Shown: piece after piece, positions 11,478-22,300 of the stretch
Layout: each line of letters begins with the position of its first letter
Position numbering within the stretch: the stretch's first letter is position 1
From: Marsupella aquatica
Lineage: Eukaryota; Marchantiophyta
Length of the DNA: 64,000 nucleotides
Reading direction: 5' to 3'
NCBI GenBank assembly: GCA_973895155.1
Contig: OZ316894.1
Coordinates: forward strand, 3,658,001-3,722,000
The notes under the pieces: model-generated
The model's input: the letters and a program-made list of their open reading frames with translations, nothing else
What the model was told of the DNA's origin: nothing
Database searches by the model: none
Program-made: the position numbers and the translations under genes

Positions 11478-11722
11478 CTCGGGGGGGTCACTATATGAAG
11501 GGTCATACATCACGTGCGACGGTTTGGGTCATTTATGACCCCCCTAAGTCACTTTCTAGAAAGTTGTACGGCACCAATCATGTGATGACACGTATGCATT
11601 TTGCAATTAAACAACCCTATATTTCCATAGAAGACTTAATAAGTCTTTCGCCAAAACCATTTCAATGGCCCTATACTTCGTCGCACATGATATGCCACTT
11701 CCATGGAAGTGACCCCCCCGAG
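11478..11722. mobile_element. MITE copy A, poly-G/C-ended, 8-bp TSD
   Basis: 245 bp with perfect 15-bp terminal repeats CTCGGGGGGGTCACT/AGTGACCCCCCCGAG; looser pairing extends to about 45 bp (ATCACGTGCGACG against CGTCGCACATGAT). It is flanked by a perfect 8-bp duplication CAGCAAGT (11470-11477 and 11723-11730). No coding capacity. It interrupts the coiled-coil ORF. Copy B is at 13065-13405. An 8-bp TSD resembles hAT, but the terminal bases do not fit the usual hAT pattern, so the superfamily is open. Confidence 0.9.
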
Positions 11723-12009
11723 CAGCAAGTGACTAGTCTCTCCGCCGAGCGGGATAAATTGTTGGCGCAGAACCAGACCCATCGTGACTCCATCGGCCAG
11801 CTCAGCCTAGAGGTAGCACGGCTCCAGACCGAGGCCGATGAAGCTGCGAACGGGCAGAGGAGTCGGTACGGGATAACAAGGCCTTGCAGGACCGCATTAC
11901 CCTGCTCGTCCTCCAACGGGAAAAACCTGGGCCCACCTCTGATCAAGGTGGCTTGAGGTCTCGCCCCGACAAGGGGACAAACCCTGGCCCGACCACAGCA
12001 CGCACGTAA

Positions 12010-12789
12010 GGGGTGGTTAGCGAAGGGTGTGAGCAGGCGCCGTGTGGGGCAGTTGAGTCAGGAGCATCTTTTTGATTAGGCTTAAGGACAGAATATCTGT
12101 CATTAGACGCCGATTAGCGGCGCAGTAAGAAGAATTAGGACAGGATCAATTAGGATTAGCTGACGTAGGATAGAGTCCATCGACGGACTAGATTTTGGTC
12201 AGTAGACTTAGCCACTGCCACCCCGGTCAGTGCCCCTTGCCACTGACAGTCAGCTGGTCAGAGGTAGTGCGGCCAGTTAGTCAGAAGGTAGTTAGTCAGT
12301 AGGCATTACCGTGGGAGGTAGTATCTCCCAGCTCCTTTCCGCAACGTAGTATTTAGGCTTCCCATTCCGCTATGGAAGGGGGAGAGGGCTTAGTTATCTC
12401 AGCGCAAGAAAAGGCGAGGCACGGGGAGTCCTGGCCTGAGCAGGGTCAGAGTGCACTATAGCTCTTTTGCATTTTGAATGAGATCTGCACCAAACAGGGT
12501 TGGCCCATCCCCTTCTCCAGCTTTAAATCCCAATGACCTAGCTCGAATCAGGCGATAGGCTCAAATGTGGGCTTTTTAGACATAGAAAATATGTATACTA
12601 TCAGGGTCTCTTTCCTTCAGAAAAGTGGGAGTAGGGTGGATCATCAGGCCCCTACGAAGTGTGAGACCCCATTTTTGAAGGGAAATTATTGCAGCACCCA
12701 GCCAGCAAGGTCATCAGGGTTGGGATCCCAGTTGGGATTGGAACTTGTGAGGGGGAGGGGCCAGCCCTGGTTGGTGCAAGACCTTTTCA
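12010..12789. other. Non-coding stretch, possibly LTR-like
   Basis: No gene supported. 12060-12500 has features that could be a retroelement end (a TATTTAG motif near 12350, a T-rich stretch and TTTTGAATGAGATC near 12472), and it follows the broken coiled-coil ORF. I found no second copy to prove an LTR. Confidence 0.3.
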
Positions 12790-13018
12790 AAAAATGGGAA
12801 AGTGCTAGCTGAGTGAGGGTAAGCTCGGGCAGGGTAATTAAGGTGGAGCCAATAGCGCCTCGCCACGTGTTAGTCCACCAATGAGAAATCTCCCTGGGTT
12901 AACTAAAACAGTTACTGTAACCCATATATACAATATGGGGGGCAACCTAGCAATTAAAATAATTTTGGGGGTAGGTTAGTAATTTAGCTCAGTTTGGGGG
13001 CAGGATAGTAAAAACCTG
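12790..13018 (-). repeat. Dispersed repeat, copy 2
   Basis: Inverted counterpart of 6320-6546. Homology runs from the CTAGCAC block (near 12803) to the TTTTTACTATCC block (near 13010), read on the minus strand. It contains CCAAT-like ACCAATGAG and CACGTGTTAG words that are conserved in the other copy. Confidence 0.7.
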
Positions 13019-13064
13019 TTTATTCTAAAGTAGAATCTACCGTGGAGAGTTCCCATGGATAAAT

Positions 13065-13405
13065 CTCGGGGGGGTCACTACATGGAGGGTCATACATCAC
13101 GTGCGACGCTTTAGGGTTTGACCCCCCTAACTTATAAGTGAAAAATAGTTTTTTGCAAAACCCTTTCTTTCTTTAAATTTTGACATTTTTTATTAAAAAA
13201 TCCCTAAAAACTTTAAATAAAGTATTTTTTACAATTAAATAGGTCTATGTGTTCTTTATAGTAGACCAATCAATAAAACATGCCCTATGTGTTCTTCCAC
13301 CAAACTTTGGAAGTCTCCCACCACACCCATTTAAATGGGCCTATACTTTGTCGCACGTGATGTGCCACTTCCGTGGAAGTGACCCCCCCCCCCCCCCCCC
13401 CCGAG
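13065..13405. mobile_element. MITE copy B, poly-C-expanded, 8-bp TSD
   Basis: 341 bp starting CTCGGGGGGGTCACTA and ending in 20 consecutive C (13383-13402) then GAG. It shares both ends with copy A: GGGTCATACATCACGTGCGA at the left, and CGTCGCACGTGATGTGCCAC-like sequence before the right end. The flanks are a perfect 8-bp duplication GGATAAAT (13057-13064, 13406-13413). The interior is AT-rich and about 95 bp longer than in copy A. Confidence 0.9.
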
Positions 13406-13413
13406 GGATAAAT

Positions 13414-13989
13414 GCGGCATGTGTAATTGCATCAATAACTCAGTACATCATTAACTGCAGGTTAGTCAAATAGCAGGTTGGTCAAATAGTCATACATATT
13501 TTTTTGAGGCTGCTATATGGCAGGACACTCTTTCTCTATCTTGTCTTATTCAAATTACTTACAATGTATTTTTATGTCAATCTGCTCTGATATATGCTTT
13601 TGTCATGTATTATTTAGAATTTAGTCATTTTTCCAGCCCCTTTAATTTTTTATTTCCTTAGTTTTTAAGAGGTTTCCTATATTTCCTATAATTTTATTTA
13701 TCATTTTGAGGGCATTTTCCTTTCCTTACATGAGAATGTTGGACTCTTCAACTAGGCATCTACTATTCTATATTTGATGCAATTCAACTTATACCTATTT
13801 GGTTATAAAGTTTACAAGGTTTATGGTTTATGGATCAAGGTGTCACCTAAATATAGAGCCCCTCACAATAGAACAGAAAATTGAAAAGGAACAAAGCTAA
13901 CATACTCCTAGTCCCGGTTTGACCTTGCTTGTCAAATTGGGCGCTGGAGACCGTCATTTTGTCATCCTGTCATCCCGGTCTCCCGGGTT
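13414..13989. other. Non-coding, AT-rich
   Basis: I see no gene or element here; T-rich low-complexity text with no long open frame. Confidence 0.5.
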
Positions 13990-14252
13990 TGGGTTCAGGT
14001 CCGGGTAGCAGGGTTTGGGCCGGGTGTTAAAAGGGTCCGGGCAGGGTCCGGGGGGTTCTAGGGGGGTCCAGGCAGGGTTCGGGGAGTTTGGGGGAGATCG
14101 GGCAGGGTCCGTGCGGGGTCTGGGGGAGTCTGGGCGGGGTCCGGGGAGTTCAGGCCGGGTTCGGTTGGGCCGGGGTCGGGTCCGGGGAAGTCCACGCTGG
14201 GTTCGGGTGGGCCGGGGTTGGGTTTGGGTTGGGTCAAGCCGGAGTGTGGGGG
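13990..14252. repeat. G-rich GGGTCCGGG-type simple repeat
   Basis: Strongly strand-biased, G-rich degenerate repeat built from words such as GGGTCCGGG, GGGTTCGGG and GGGTTTGGG. Dozens of G3+ runs are closely spaced, so the plus strand could form G-quadruplexes. The Gly/Arg-rich ORFs in it (14015-14311, 14088-14306) are simply translated repeat. Confidence 0.8.
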
Positions 14253-17200
14253 AGTTCGGGGGAATCAGACAGAATATGCGTCAGATTGCACCTTTTTTGG
14301 CCGTGATTTGACGGTTTTACGTGCCCAGAAAGCCATCAGCTTGCCCATCAGGTTAAATGTGGCTCCTAGTTGAATCACAAAGCACTATACTTACTACTAT
14401 AGTACATTCAAATTAATGTAATTTGTTGTCTCACCATAAAGTACTGTACCTCTCTCACTTTTAAAAAGGTGTGCATGTTTCATTAAATTTTCTTAGATTC
14501 ATTCTTTCAATATTTGTGTTTGGTCACATGAAATCTTGGTTATAATCATTATTTCAATTTTTTTGGATAAGGCAAAATAGGCATGTATGTGGATGAACAT
14601 GCTATGTCCCCTAACATTATGACATTTCTCTTTGTAAATGCACCCAAAAATGAGCTGTTTGTAAGTGCAGGTCTACCAAAAGACATAACCTATATCTCAT
14701 CTCCCCAAGATTGTGCACTTATAGAGGGTCAACTGTACAACAGGCACAAAGTCATTAGAGGAAGGTCACTTGCAAAAGTGCATCAGAAGGGACAATGGGC
14801 CAGACACTTGCACATATCCAACAATTTGATTGAGCCAATTTGCCACTCGTCACCACACCTAGTTCATGCCCATGATATATTATACAATCTGGGCATTTGT
14901 GTTACAACATGAAAGGAATATTCCTTGAGTTTGACACTATGGTAGTAAATGTTGACAATACCTTGGTTACAGCTCTTAGGACACTACAAACTGTCAGATA
15001 TGAAATTGTTAGAAGGGTCACACTTACTACAATTTCCTACCCTCACAAGGGTTCTGTTTAATTTTATCAAGGTATGCGACTTGGTGAATATATCTTTCAC
15101 TCACATATGTGGGCACTCGATGTATACAAGGATTCACCTACTACAGTTACAGCAGTCTAGCCATATGTTATGCATTTTGTTTATGAAAACCCAAAGTTAC
15201 TACTCAGGATGAATGCCCTGATGACCTAAAGTTTTGACCATTGAGATACAACTCAAGGTAAGTCCTGCAGCAAGTAGACTTTGCCTTAAAACCAATACCT
15301 ACGGATATAAAAGCCCCATTAGCAAGTAGACTTTGCCTTTAAACCACACCTACCTATATAAAAGGCCCATTCCCTGCCATCTACTACTCCCTTGTGTCTA
15401 GCGGTCAAAAGTATGCTCACCATAAAAGGTGGAGCACTCACCACAGAAATTGGAGCTCAAGTCCATTCCTACTGAATCTGTGCCGTGTAAATAGTTACTC
15501 ATCAAATGACACTACTCTGGGTTAAGTCTTTTACTTTTGCCCTTGTTAAATCGATCAGGATGTTTGATCACAAATTCGTCAAGGTAATGTAGTATGATGT
15601 TGGAAGTAGCTGGCTCAGCACCAAGCCCTGCGAATGCCTTTGTCACCTATGACCTGACCGGAAGTTCACAGGTTTGGACCCGGATAGCATCAGGTTCAAT
15701 TTTACCAAAAGGAACTTAGATTCGCCAAAGTGGCTCCTCATCTCGAATAGCAATCAATGGCAGGTTAGCAAGACGATCTTGGGCTTTCCACAGTCCAGCT
15801 GCAAACTACAAGGACCCGTCAATCCCACTTTTAAGACATGCTTCCAATTCAGTCTCCCACCACTTACGTGGCAAGGATGAGTTGTACACTTTGGAAGTCT
15901 TCTGGCGTTCCCTGAAAGTCCAGCGATAACATTTTAAAGATATTTTTGGAGTTTTTATCCCAGTCATTCAGTCAGTAACAATATTGATTGTGCAACATGC
16001 GACTAGCGGAATAAGATTACTGAAGAAATGGTTGGTCATAAATTTGGAGAGTTTGCTTCTACATGGAAAACCTCATCCTTGGGTAAGAGAGCTTTTCCCT
16101 CGAAAATCCAAGCCTCAGGTAATGCCGGGGGGGGGGTATGCCCACATGTATACTCAGGACCTCAGTAATGAAAAGGGGAGCTTTCGTCTTATATTCAGTA
16201 TTGGTTTTTACCAAAACCAATACTGAATAGCCGCCCTGTAACCTACTGAGAAAACTAGTGGTACTGCAGGAAAAAGTAGGCCTAGCAGAGCAATGACTGT
16301 GTAGGTTGTTGATAAACCAAGGATTTTTTCACCAAAGCAGGTTGGAGGGTCACTTCTTGTTCTAAGATAGACTCCTTTCAGAACGAAGTTCAATAAATGT
16401 AAATACCTTGGACAAAAGAGCCAACACCTTTGAAATGAGTTTTAAAATTATAATTCTGTTGGATTAAAGAGCCAAAGTTGCAAAATGTTTCCACCACTTG
16501 TGGAGGTGGTCCAAAATTCTAGACAAAGTAAGCCCTCTGTATCAACATTTACTTGGGGCAAATTCTTGTCATGTAGGATTGATAGACACCATACTTGAAT
16601 ATGCCCACAATGACCTGCAACCTGACCTGGAGTGCCCAGAGTGAAAGTGCATGAAAATACTATCCTCCATGGACCTCATTTACTTATATCTTACTCTCCC
16701 ATTTTCAGTGTTTGAATTTGATTTGTAAACAAGTGCAAGCAAATAATGAATATCTGGCAACATATTAAAATTCTCATATTTAAATTTATTTGCAAGACAG
16801 AAAAAGAAAGAGCAAAAAGATGATGAATCTGGGGCTTTATATGTATTGCCAGAAATCATGAATCTTGGAGAACATATCCTTTTAAAGTTTTAAATTTGAT
16901 TTGTTAGGATGGACCACCATGTAGACCACATTTTGATGGTCCATGAGAGTTTGGGGCCTATCACTTGAATGATGATTATGAGTCCTATAATTTTTAGTTT
17001 TGCACCTGCAAGACACTAGAGGGAGGAGACTTGAAAAGCACAAGCCCAAATATTTCATGCTAAGTAGTACCATGATAATTCGTCTAATGGAAATTACCCT
17101 TTAATTTGCATTTTATGATGAAAACTCAACCAAAATGTCTGGTCAAAAATATATGGCAGCCAAAGTAATGCCCTGAAGTTCAGTATGAACCTGCCTGTAA

Positions 17201-18300
17201 GGTTAGTATTCATTTCTCAGGCTTCCGCTGTAATACCAAAAAGGAAGGTCTAATTAATTTTAAAGCTTCTCTCTTTAGCCAAAAACAGCTACAGTAACTG
17301 CCAACAATGGGGTAACAGCTACTTTAGCTATGCCATTTTTGTTTAGCCAAAAACAGCTACAATAACTTCCAAAGGAGTAACGGCTACTTCTGCTACAGTA
17401 GTTTTGTGGATCACTAATCAATACAACAACAGAAACAATACTTCACCTACATTTGATGCAAGCAATGCCCCCATTTGTTCCAGCACTAAATAGAGGTAAA
17501 TAAAGCTGAATCTCGTAGCTGTTGAATATAGGATGGCTATTGGTGGGCATTGTCCCGCAATAACTGGAAATGATGGGCAAAGGGGGACAAGGTTGCAGGG
17601 CAGGCGGGACAGGGAAAGTTGAGAGCAGTTTTTTGGCATCTGTTGGGCAGGGTTCAAACTTTTCTACAAATTGACAAATTGGTGAAGCATTTGCCCCCGC
17701 ATTTACCTGTATAGGTCTTCTTGGGTTTTTCCCTTGTTGTCTCCCTTATCTGTATGTGGACATTTTGGAACCTGTATGGAGCATTTTGTTCGTGTCAGTG
17801 TGATAGAAATATTTTTAGCTGAATGTTATAGACCCTACCATGACAGTCCAAATCACAACATGAAGAAAGGCAAGAAGGAAAAGCAGGGGAGGTTGACTTG
17901 GAAGGAGGCACCAGAGATTCTAAACATACAGTCTTAGACTATAGCTTGAAAAAAGGAAGTGTCCGAGAGGGCCCTGGAGGGTAAATGGGATGAGGTAGAG
18001 GCAGCACATATTTGAGCAGATTGTTGGAGCAGGCCCCTTTATGGAGTCCAGGCTTCTCCTCTAGTCAATCTCTAAAACTCTTCTCACCCATCACCTATAA
18101 ACAAAGGATAGGGCTTTTTAAATTGATTGCAAAGAAAAAATAGAAATGTATTCAAAAGAAGATTAGAGAGTTTTTAATCAATTTTGAGACTTATACATGA
18201 ATGTGATGTTTTTAAATGTCAGTTTGGGGAGTATTCCAAGATTATTCCATATTTCTAGGGATACAAAAATGTATATCTTTGGGGAATTTAATTCCTAACA
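14253..18300. other. Non-coding stretch with small duplications
   Basis: No gene supported. The longest plus frames (14583-14912, 14949-15212) show no motif or splice signal I recognise. It contains a 52-bp tandem duplication (copies from 15271 and 15323, CAAGTAGACTTTGCC), a 16-bp perfect palindrome (16193-16228) and a 68-bp tandem duplication (copies from 17274 and 17342, TTTAGCCAAAAACAGCTAC). 15385-15470 faintly resembles a tRNA-related SINE head, too weak to call. Confidence 0.5.
16193..16228. repeat. 16-bp perfect palindrome, 4-nt loop
   Basis: ATTCAGTATTGGTTTT, spacer TACC, then its exact reverse complement. A very tight hairpin in otherwise unremarkable non-coding DNA. Confidence 0.9.
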
Positions 18301-18303
18301 TTG

Positions 18304-18492
18304 CAGGTGACATTGGAGGTTCCATATAGTGACACCCCTAGGTCTCTCCCTCTTCTAATTCCCTTAATGCTGGTTACAAGCACTGTTAGTGCTGCACAAG
18401 AACTCCATGACCCACCAAGAAGGTGCCACATAAGTGTTCCTCACCAAGCTGGTTTCGTCACTTTGGATCCCACCAAGCTCATCTATCAGGTA
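18304..18492 (+). other. Exon-like open segment
   Basis: An open block of about 63 codons is bounded by an acceptor-like ACATTGCAG (ending ~18306) and a donor-like CAG|GTAAAG (~18490). It reads VTLEVPYSDTPRSLPLLIPL and continues with PHQAGFVTLDPTKLIYQ. No neighbouring exon was found on either side. It may be an orphan exon, a captured fragment or chance; I do not recognise the protein. Confidence 0.25.
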
Positions 18493-19300
18493 AAGAGCAT
18501 AAAAAGGGGAAGGGAGGGAGAGGAGGGGTTGAGGAGGGGTAACAAGGGGGAGGGGAAAATGGAGTCACCAAAACTCAATGGGATTTTGTAGAATCAATTT
18601 GATCCTAATTAATAATAATTATTTAGCACTATCTCACGTACATTAGATGTACCACTTGGAGCCACATCATCAGGTTCACTGGTCACATTAATCTAAAACT
18701 CAACGGGAATGGGATTTTCTAGAAAAGATACGATCAGAATGATCTTTGTCATATAGATCAGAGTTATGAGCTTAGAATGGCCAACCCATGACTTGTATGC
18801 TCCCCAGTTTTTAGCCCATCAAATCTTCCCATGAATGAAAAAAACCCATCAAGTCTGGGGAGCGTCAAATTATGCAGGGCTCTAGATTGCGGTGATGCAA
18901 TGCCAGTTCATGTGGCACACGCGCGAAACAGTAATTATAATGCAGTTTAAAAAATAAGGCTTATGATCTCATCGGCTTCCCTGGCCATAAGAACTACCTC
19001 GTATGAAAACTGTCTAACCATTTGTCAATTTAATAATTTGACAGACTATTGATTCTTCGCTAAGTCGTTACCGCCTTGAAGAAATTGTAAGGGATGCATT
19101 GGCTCCCATCCTGTAAACACATACCAACCCACTGGACAGGTCAGACCTTCGTGAGAGAATAACACAAGTATGGGGAATTAAAAGTCTGTGAGACCACATG
19201 ATAAGGAGCAAAAGAGCCTTCTTCAAAATGCATTACAACTAAGTGCAATCTTCCGATGTTAGTTAGAAACCGAAGATTTCATTTCGTCCTCTCAAACTCG

Positions 19301-22300
19301 CTAAAGCTTTACCCAGTACTCACTCTGTGCAAGCCATGATTCAACCTCCTCCACCTCTTTTGGAGCAGCAGCTGTGAGAATCTGTCAACCAGTGAGCTTT
19401 TTAGATCTGATATATTTTGCCATGAACCATTGTTTGGAACTGGGCATCATGGTGAGTAACACCTTTTCCACCCACTAACCTTACATCCTTACCCTACTTA
19501 ATTGAGAAAAACCTCAAAAGTAGAAGAGGACATGAAACACACCTCATGCCCGGTTGGAGTTATCAGAACTTCATCCTCTATCCTAACTCCAATTCCTTGA
19601 TACCTGCGGAAAGCGTATGTCGAGAATCAATTTGTTTCAATGACGGTAAAGAGAGATTTAGAAAGTCAGTGCAATTGGTCCCTTACAGATAACTACTCGT
19701 CTGAGAATCTTTCAAGCGTCCCCTTAACCAACCCATATTCCACTATCCCACGTACATTAGATGCTGCCAAAGATTATGTACATGCAAATTATGACCATTG
19801 TAATGTCAACAACATCATTTTAGACTGATAACAAGTATACAGGATCTCGGAATCTGTATTCTCTAATTGATGCATTGAGCATTTTCATTTCATGTATCAC
19901 AATTACCTCTCTGGAACCGTTGATCTTACTGGTATGTACAGAGCGGGCTCGATTGTAATAATCTGTAAGACCCAAACTCAAGTTATATCTTTTATATAAT
20001 TGAGAACTCTATCCTCAAAACCGATTCCACTGCTCTAACTCACGTAAACTCTGGACAGCTCAACTCATTTATTCAAAGCTGAATAGCGAACAGTGTTAAC
20101 ATTTAAAGGTATAAATTTAGCTTCCGATACACCGTAGGTTCAGAGAGTCATGCGCTACTGTATGGAAACACAAACTACTTATAAAGAAATATGAATGACA
20201 TTTTCAGTTCATTTGCAATGCTTCAACGAAAGATACCACTCCAGGTTGAAGGGGAACGTCCAGGCTGACAGCTCCACAGTCGTGTACATCCATCCCCAGA
20301 TAATGACCTGCACAAGTGAGTGCATGGGTAAGAAAATGCACCCAAACCTTCACCTTCTACTCGCTAGGTGAGCCTTAGATTTCATCAGCAAGTTCGAAAC
20401 TTTCTAGAGGTTACAATATACCAAGTCACTTGGATACCATCACAGGACCAGAGAATTCTGTCGATACTTGACATCAAATAATGTCGAGAAAAATCCAGGT
20501 GGTCGCAGCATAGAAGAGCCTCACCAACTGCGCTTGGATTAAAGCTCAAGTACGTGCGTCCAAGGCTGTTGCTATTCTTGGCGAGGCCAAGCTTAAGAAG
20601 CCCCCTTGACAAAATGAGTCCCTGTGCACCAAATAAGAGTACAATTTTGTGAACAATGGAGACTGAAGAATTTGCAACTTGAGCTACGTCTAGTGTAGCA
20701 CACTGTTGTCGCAAACTGTGGTGAGCTATTCTTCACTAGTCCGCAGGTAGAGGGAGCTAAACCCCTTGTTTCTGCTAAAAAAATTGCCTTCTCATAATTT
20801 CTTCGAGGGCTTTTGGCATCCCTCAAATTATTCCTGGTCTGGTTCTCTAGTAAATCTCGTGTTAATTCCAGATAGGAGGCAGTGATCTTTTACCGATTGA
20901 ATATGTATTTCACGCAGTGTGACCTTTGGTCTGCACATCTTCAAGCACTCCTTCATGGCCTCCAAAACTACCTCATAAACTTCCCTCTGAATTTACCAAA
21001 ACGCAGAGAGAAGATCCTAGCCATTAATACTCAAATACTGCTTGATTGAGTGAATGCATCAAAGTGCCACTGACCAACTGATTTCTAGTGTACGAATTGG
21101 TTCAGAACCCTAGATAGCAGTTGAAATTCAGAGCTGTGCCTGGCATTCTCATCATAACCATAATGTCCTTAATGACCAGTAGGTTGGAACATGATTGCTC
21201 TAGCAGGTAGAATAGTTCACAAAGCAGAAAAGTCCAAGAGGGGGACGTAATACTTGAGCATCGGAGAAAGTTCCAGAAGGAGGCCAACAACGAGTCATAT
21301 CGCTGACATAACCATGAAGTTCACATCCAGCGTCCATTAAAACCATATCTCCTTGCCCAATCTGGCATTCCCATTGAGGGTCAAACAACATTGTCAACAG
21401 GCAGTTTCACATATCACATATGGCTTGTCAGCTCAATATAGTAGTCCTGGCCCGGAACCAGTATCTTCACACAGAATACAATGACATCCGATAGAGAAAA
21501 AGAAAATGCGTTCAAAATCCACCGTCATGTACGAAAAGTTTTAAGTCGCAGTCAGGACTTACTCGTGAGTCGTTTCGGGAATAATGAATCACGCTAGCAT
21601 TGGCTCCCCCACCCACTACTGGTGGAAATCTGACAGCAAAAAGGACGCTCAGTTATGTTCACAATCTCTTGACACCGCTAACGAACTGAAATTGTATAAA
21701 CATACAGATTCCCCAAAACGAGCAGAGTTTTAGACACTCCCCGAGTATAAGTAAGGTCTTTAAGATCAATCATCCATGTCACTGTTGAATTGAGCACGTA
21801 TAGAAGAAACATATGATCAATTGAGTGCGACAATTTTCCTCACAATTTACCGCTACACAATATCAATCAAAGGTTGACGATCTCAAAAATTGTATCAATG
21901 TGAACTTAAACAAAGTCCTACTGCATTTCCAACTGGAGAGGGTTGATGAAGACGTGATAGAGCCCCCAGGAAGAGTAATCACGCCCTATACAGACTAGCT
22001 GTTTGATGAGTCGGTCAGTACTCGTTTAGAGGTTTTTAATAGCGGGTTTAATAAAGCGTAAGGGCCTCGCTTCCCCATATTTCTGTTTTTCTTTGCCGCA
22101 ATAGAGTATCCAGAAGATAGCCAGGAACGAAAGACACCTTTTTGGGTCCCATAAGTCCCTTTGCTCGATCCAACCCATCTCAAATGGCTTTAGTTTTGCA
22201 CCATCAAAATGTTGCAATCAGTCATCCATGCCAGGTTACAGCAGGCCTGGTCTCCATGATCTGGAATGTAGTCTTATGGAAATGCAAATCATTCACATTC

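Larger units (their letters stand above)
10793..12009 (+). pseudogene. Broken coiled-coil ORF, possibly gag-like, split by a MITE
   Basis: Four open segments in successive frames read as one degraded protein. 10793-11163 has YWYSCPEKAAYKRRYAKLVA and LTPAEFDKIPGY. About 11169-11391 is a heptad-rich coiled coil (RLEEELMAKGNEIGHLQ). A 70-bp hairpin and the MITE at 11478-11722 follow. 11723-~11850 resumes the coiled coil (LSAERDKLLAQ, LSLEVARLQTEADEA). A frameshift then gives a tail ending in a TAA at 12007-12009 (VRDNKALQDRI, LQREKPGPTS). The segment is visibly richer in G+C than its surroundings. A plant retroelement gag-like ORF is my guess from the coiled coil and context; no protease, RT or integrase is present, and I do not recognise the family. 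Confidence 0.45.

Noticed and set aside
14015-14311. Gly/Arg-rich ORF as a glycine-rich protein gene.
   Set aside because: It is the direct translation of a G-rich simple repeat, and another frame of the same repeat is equally open.
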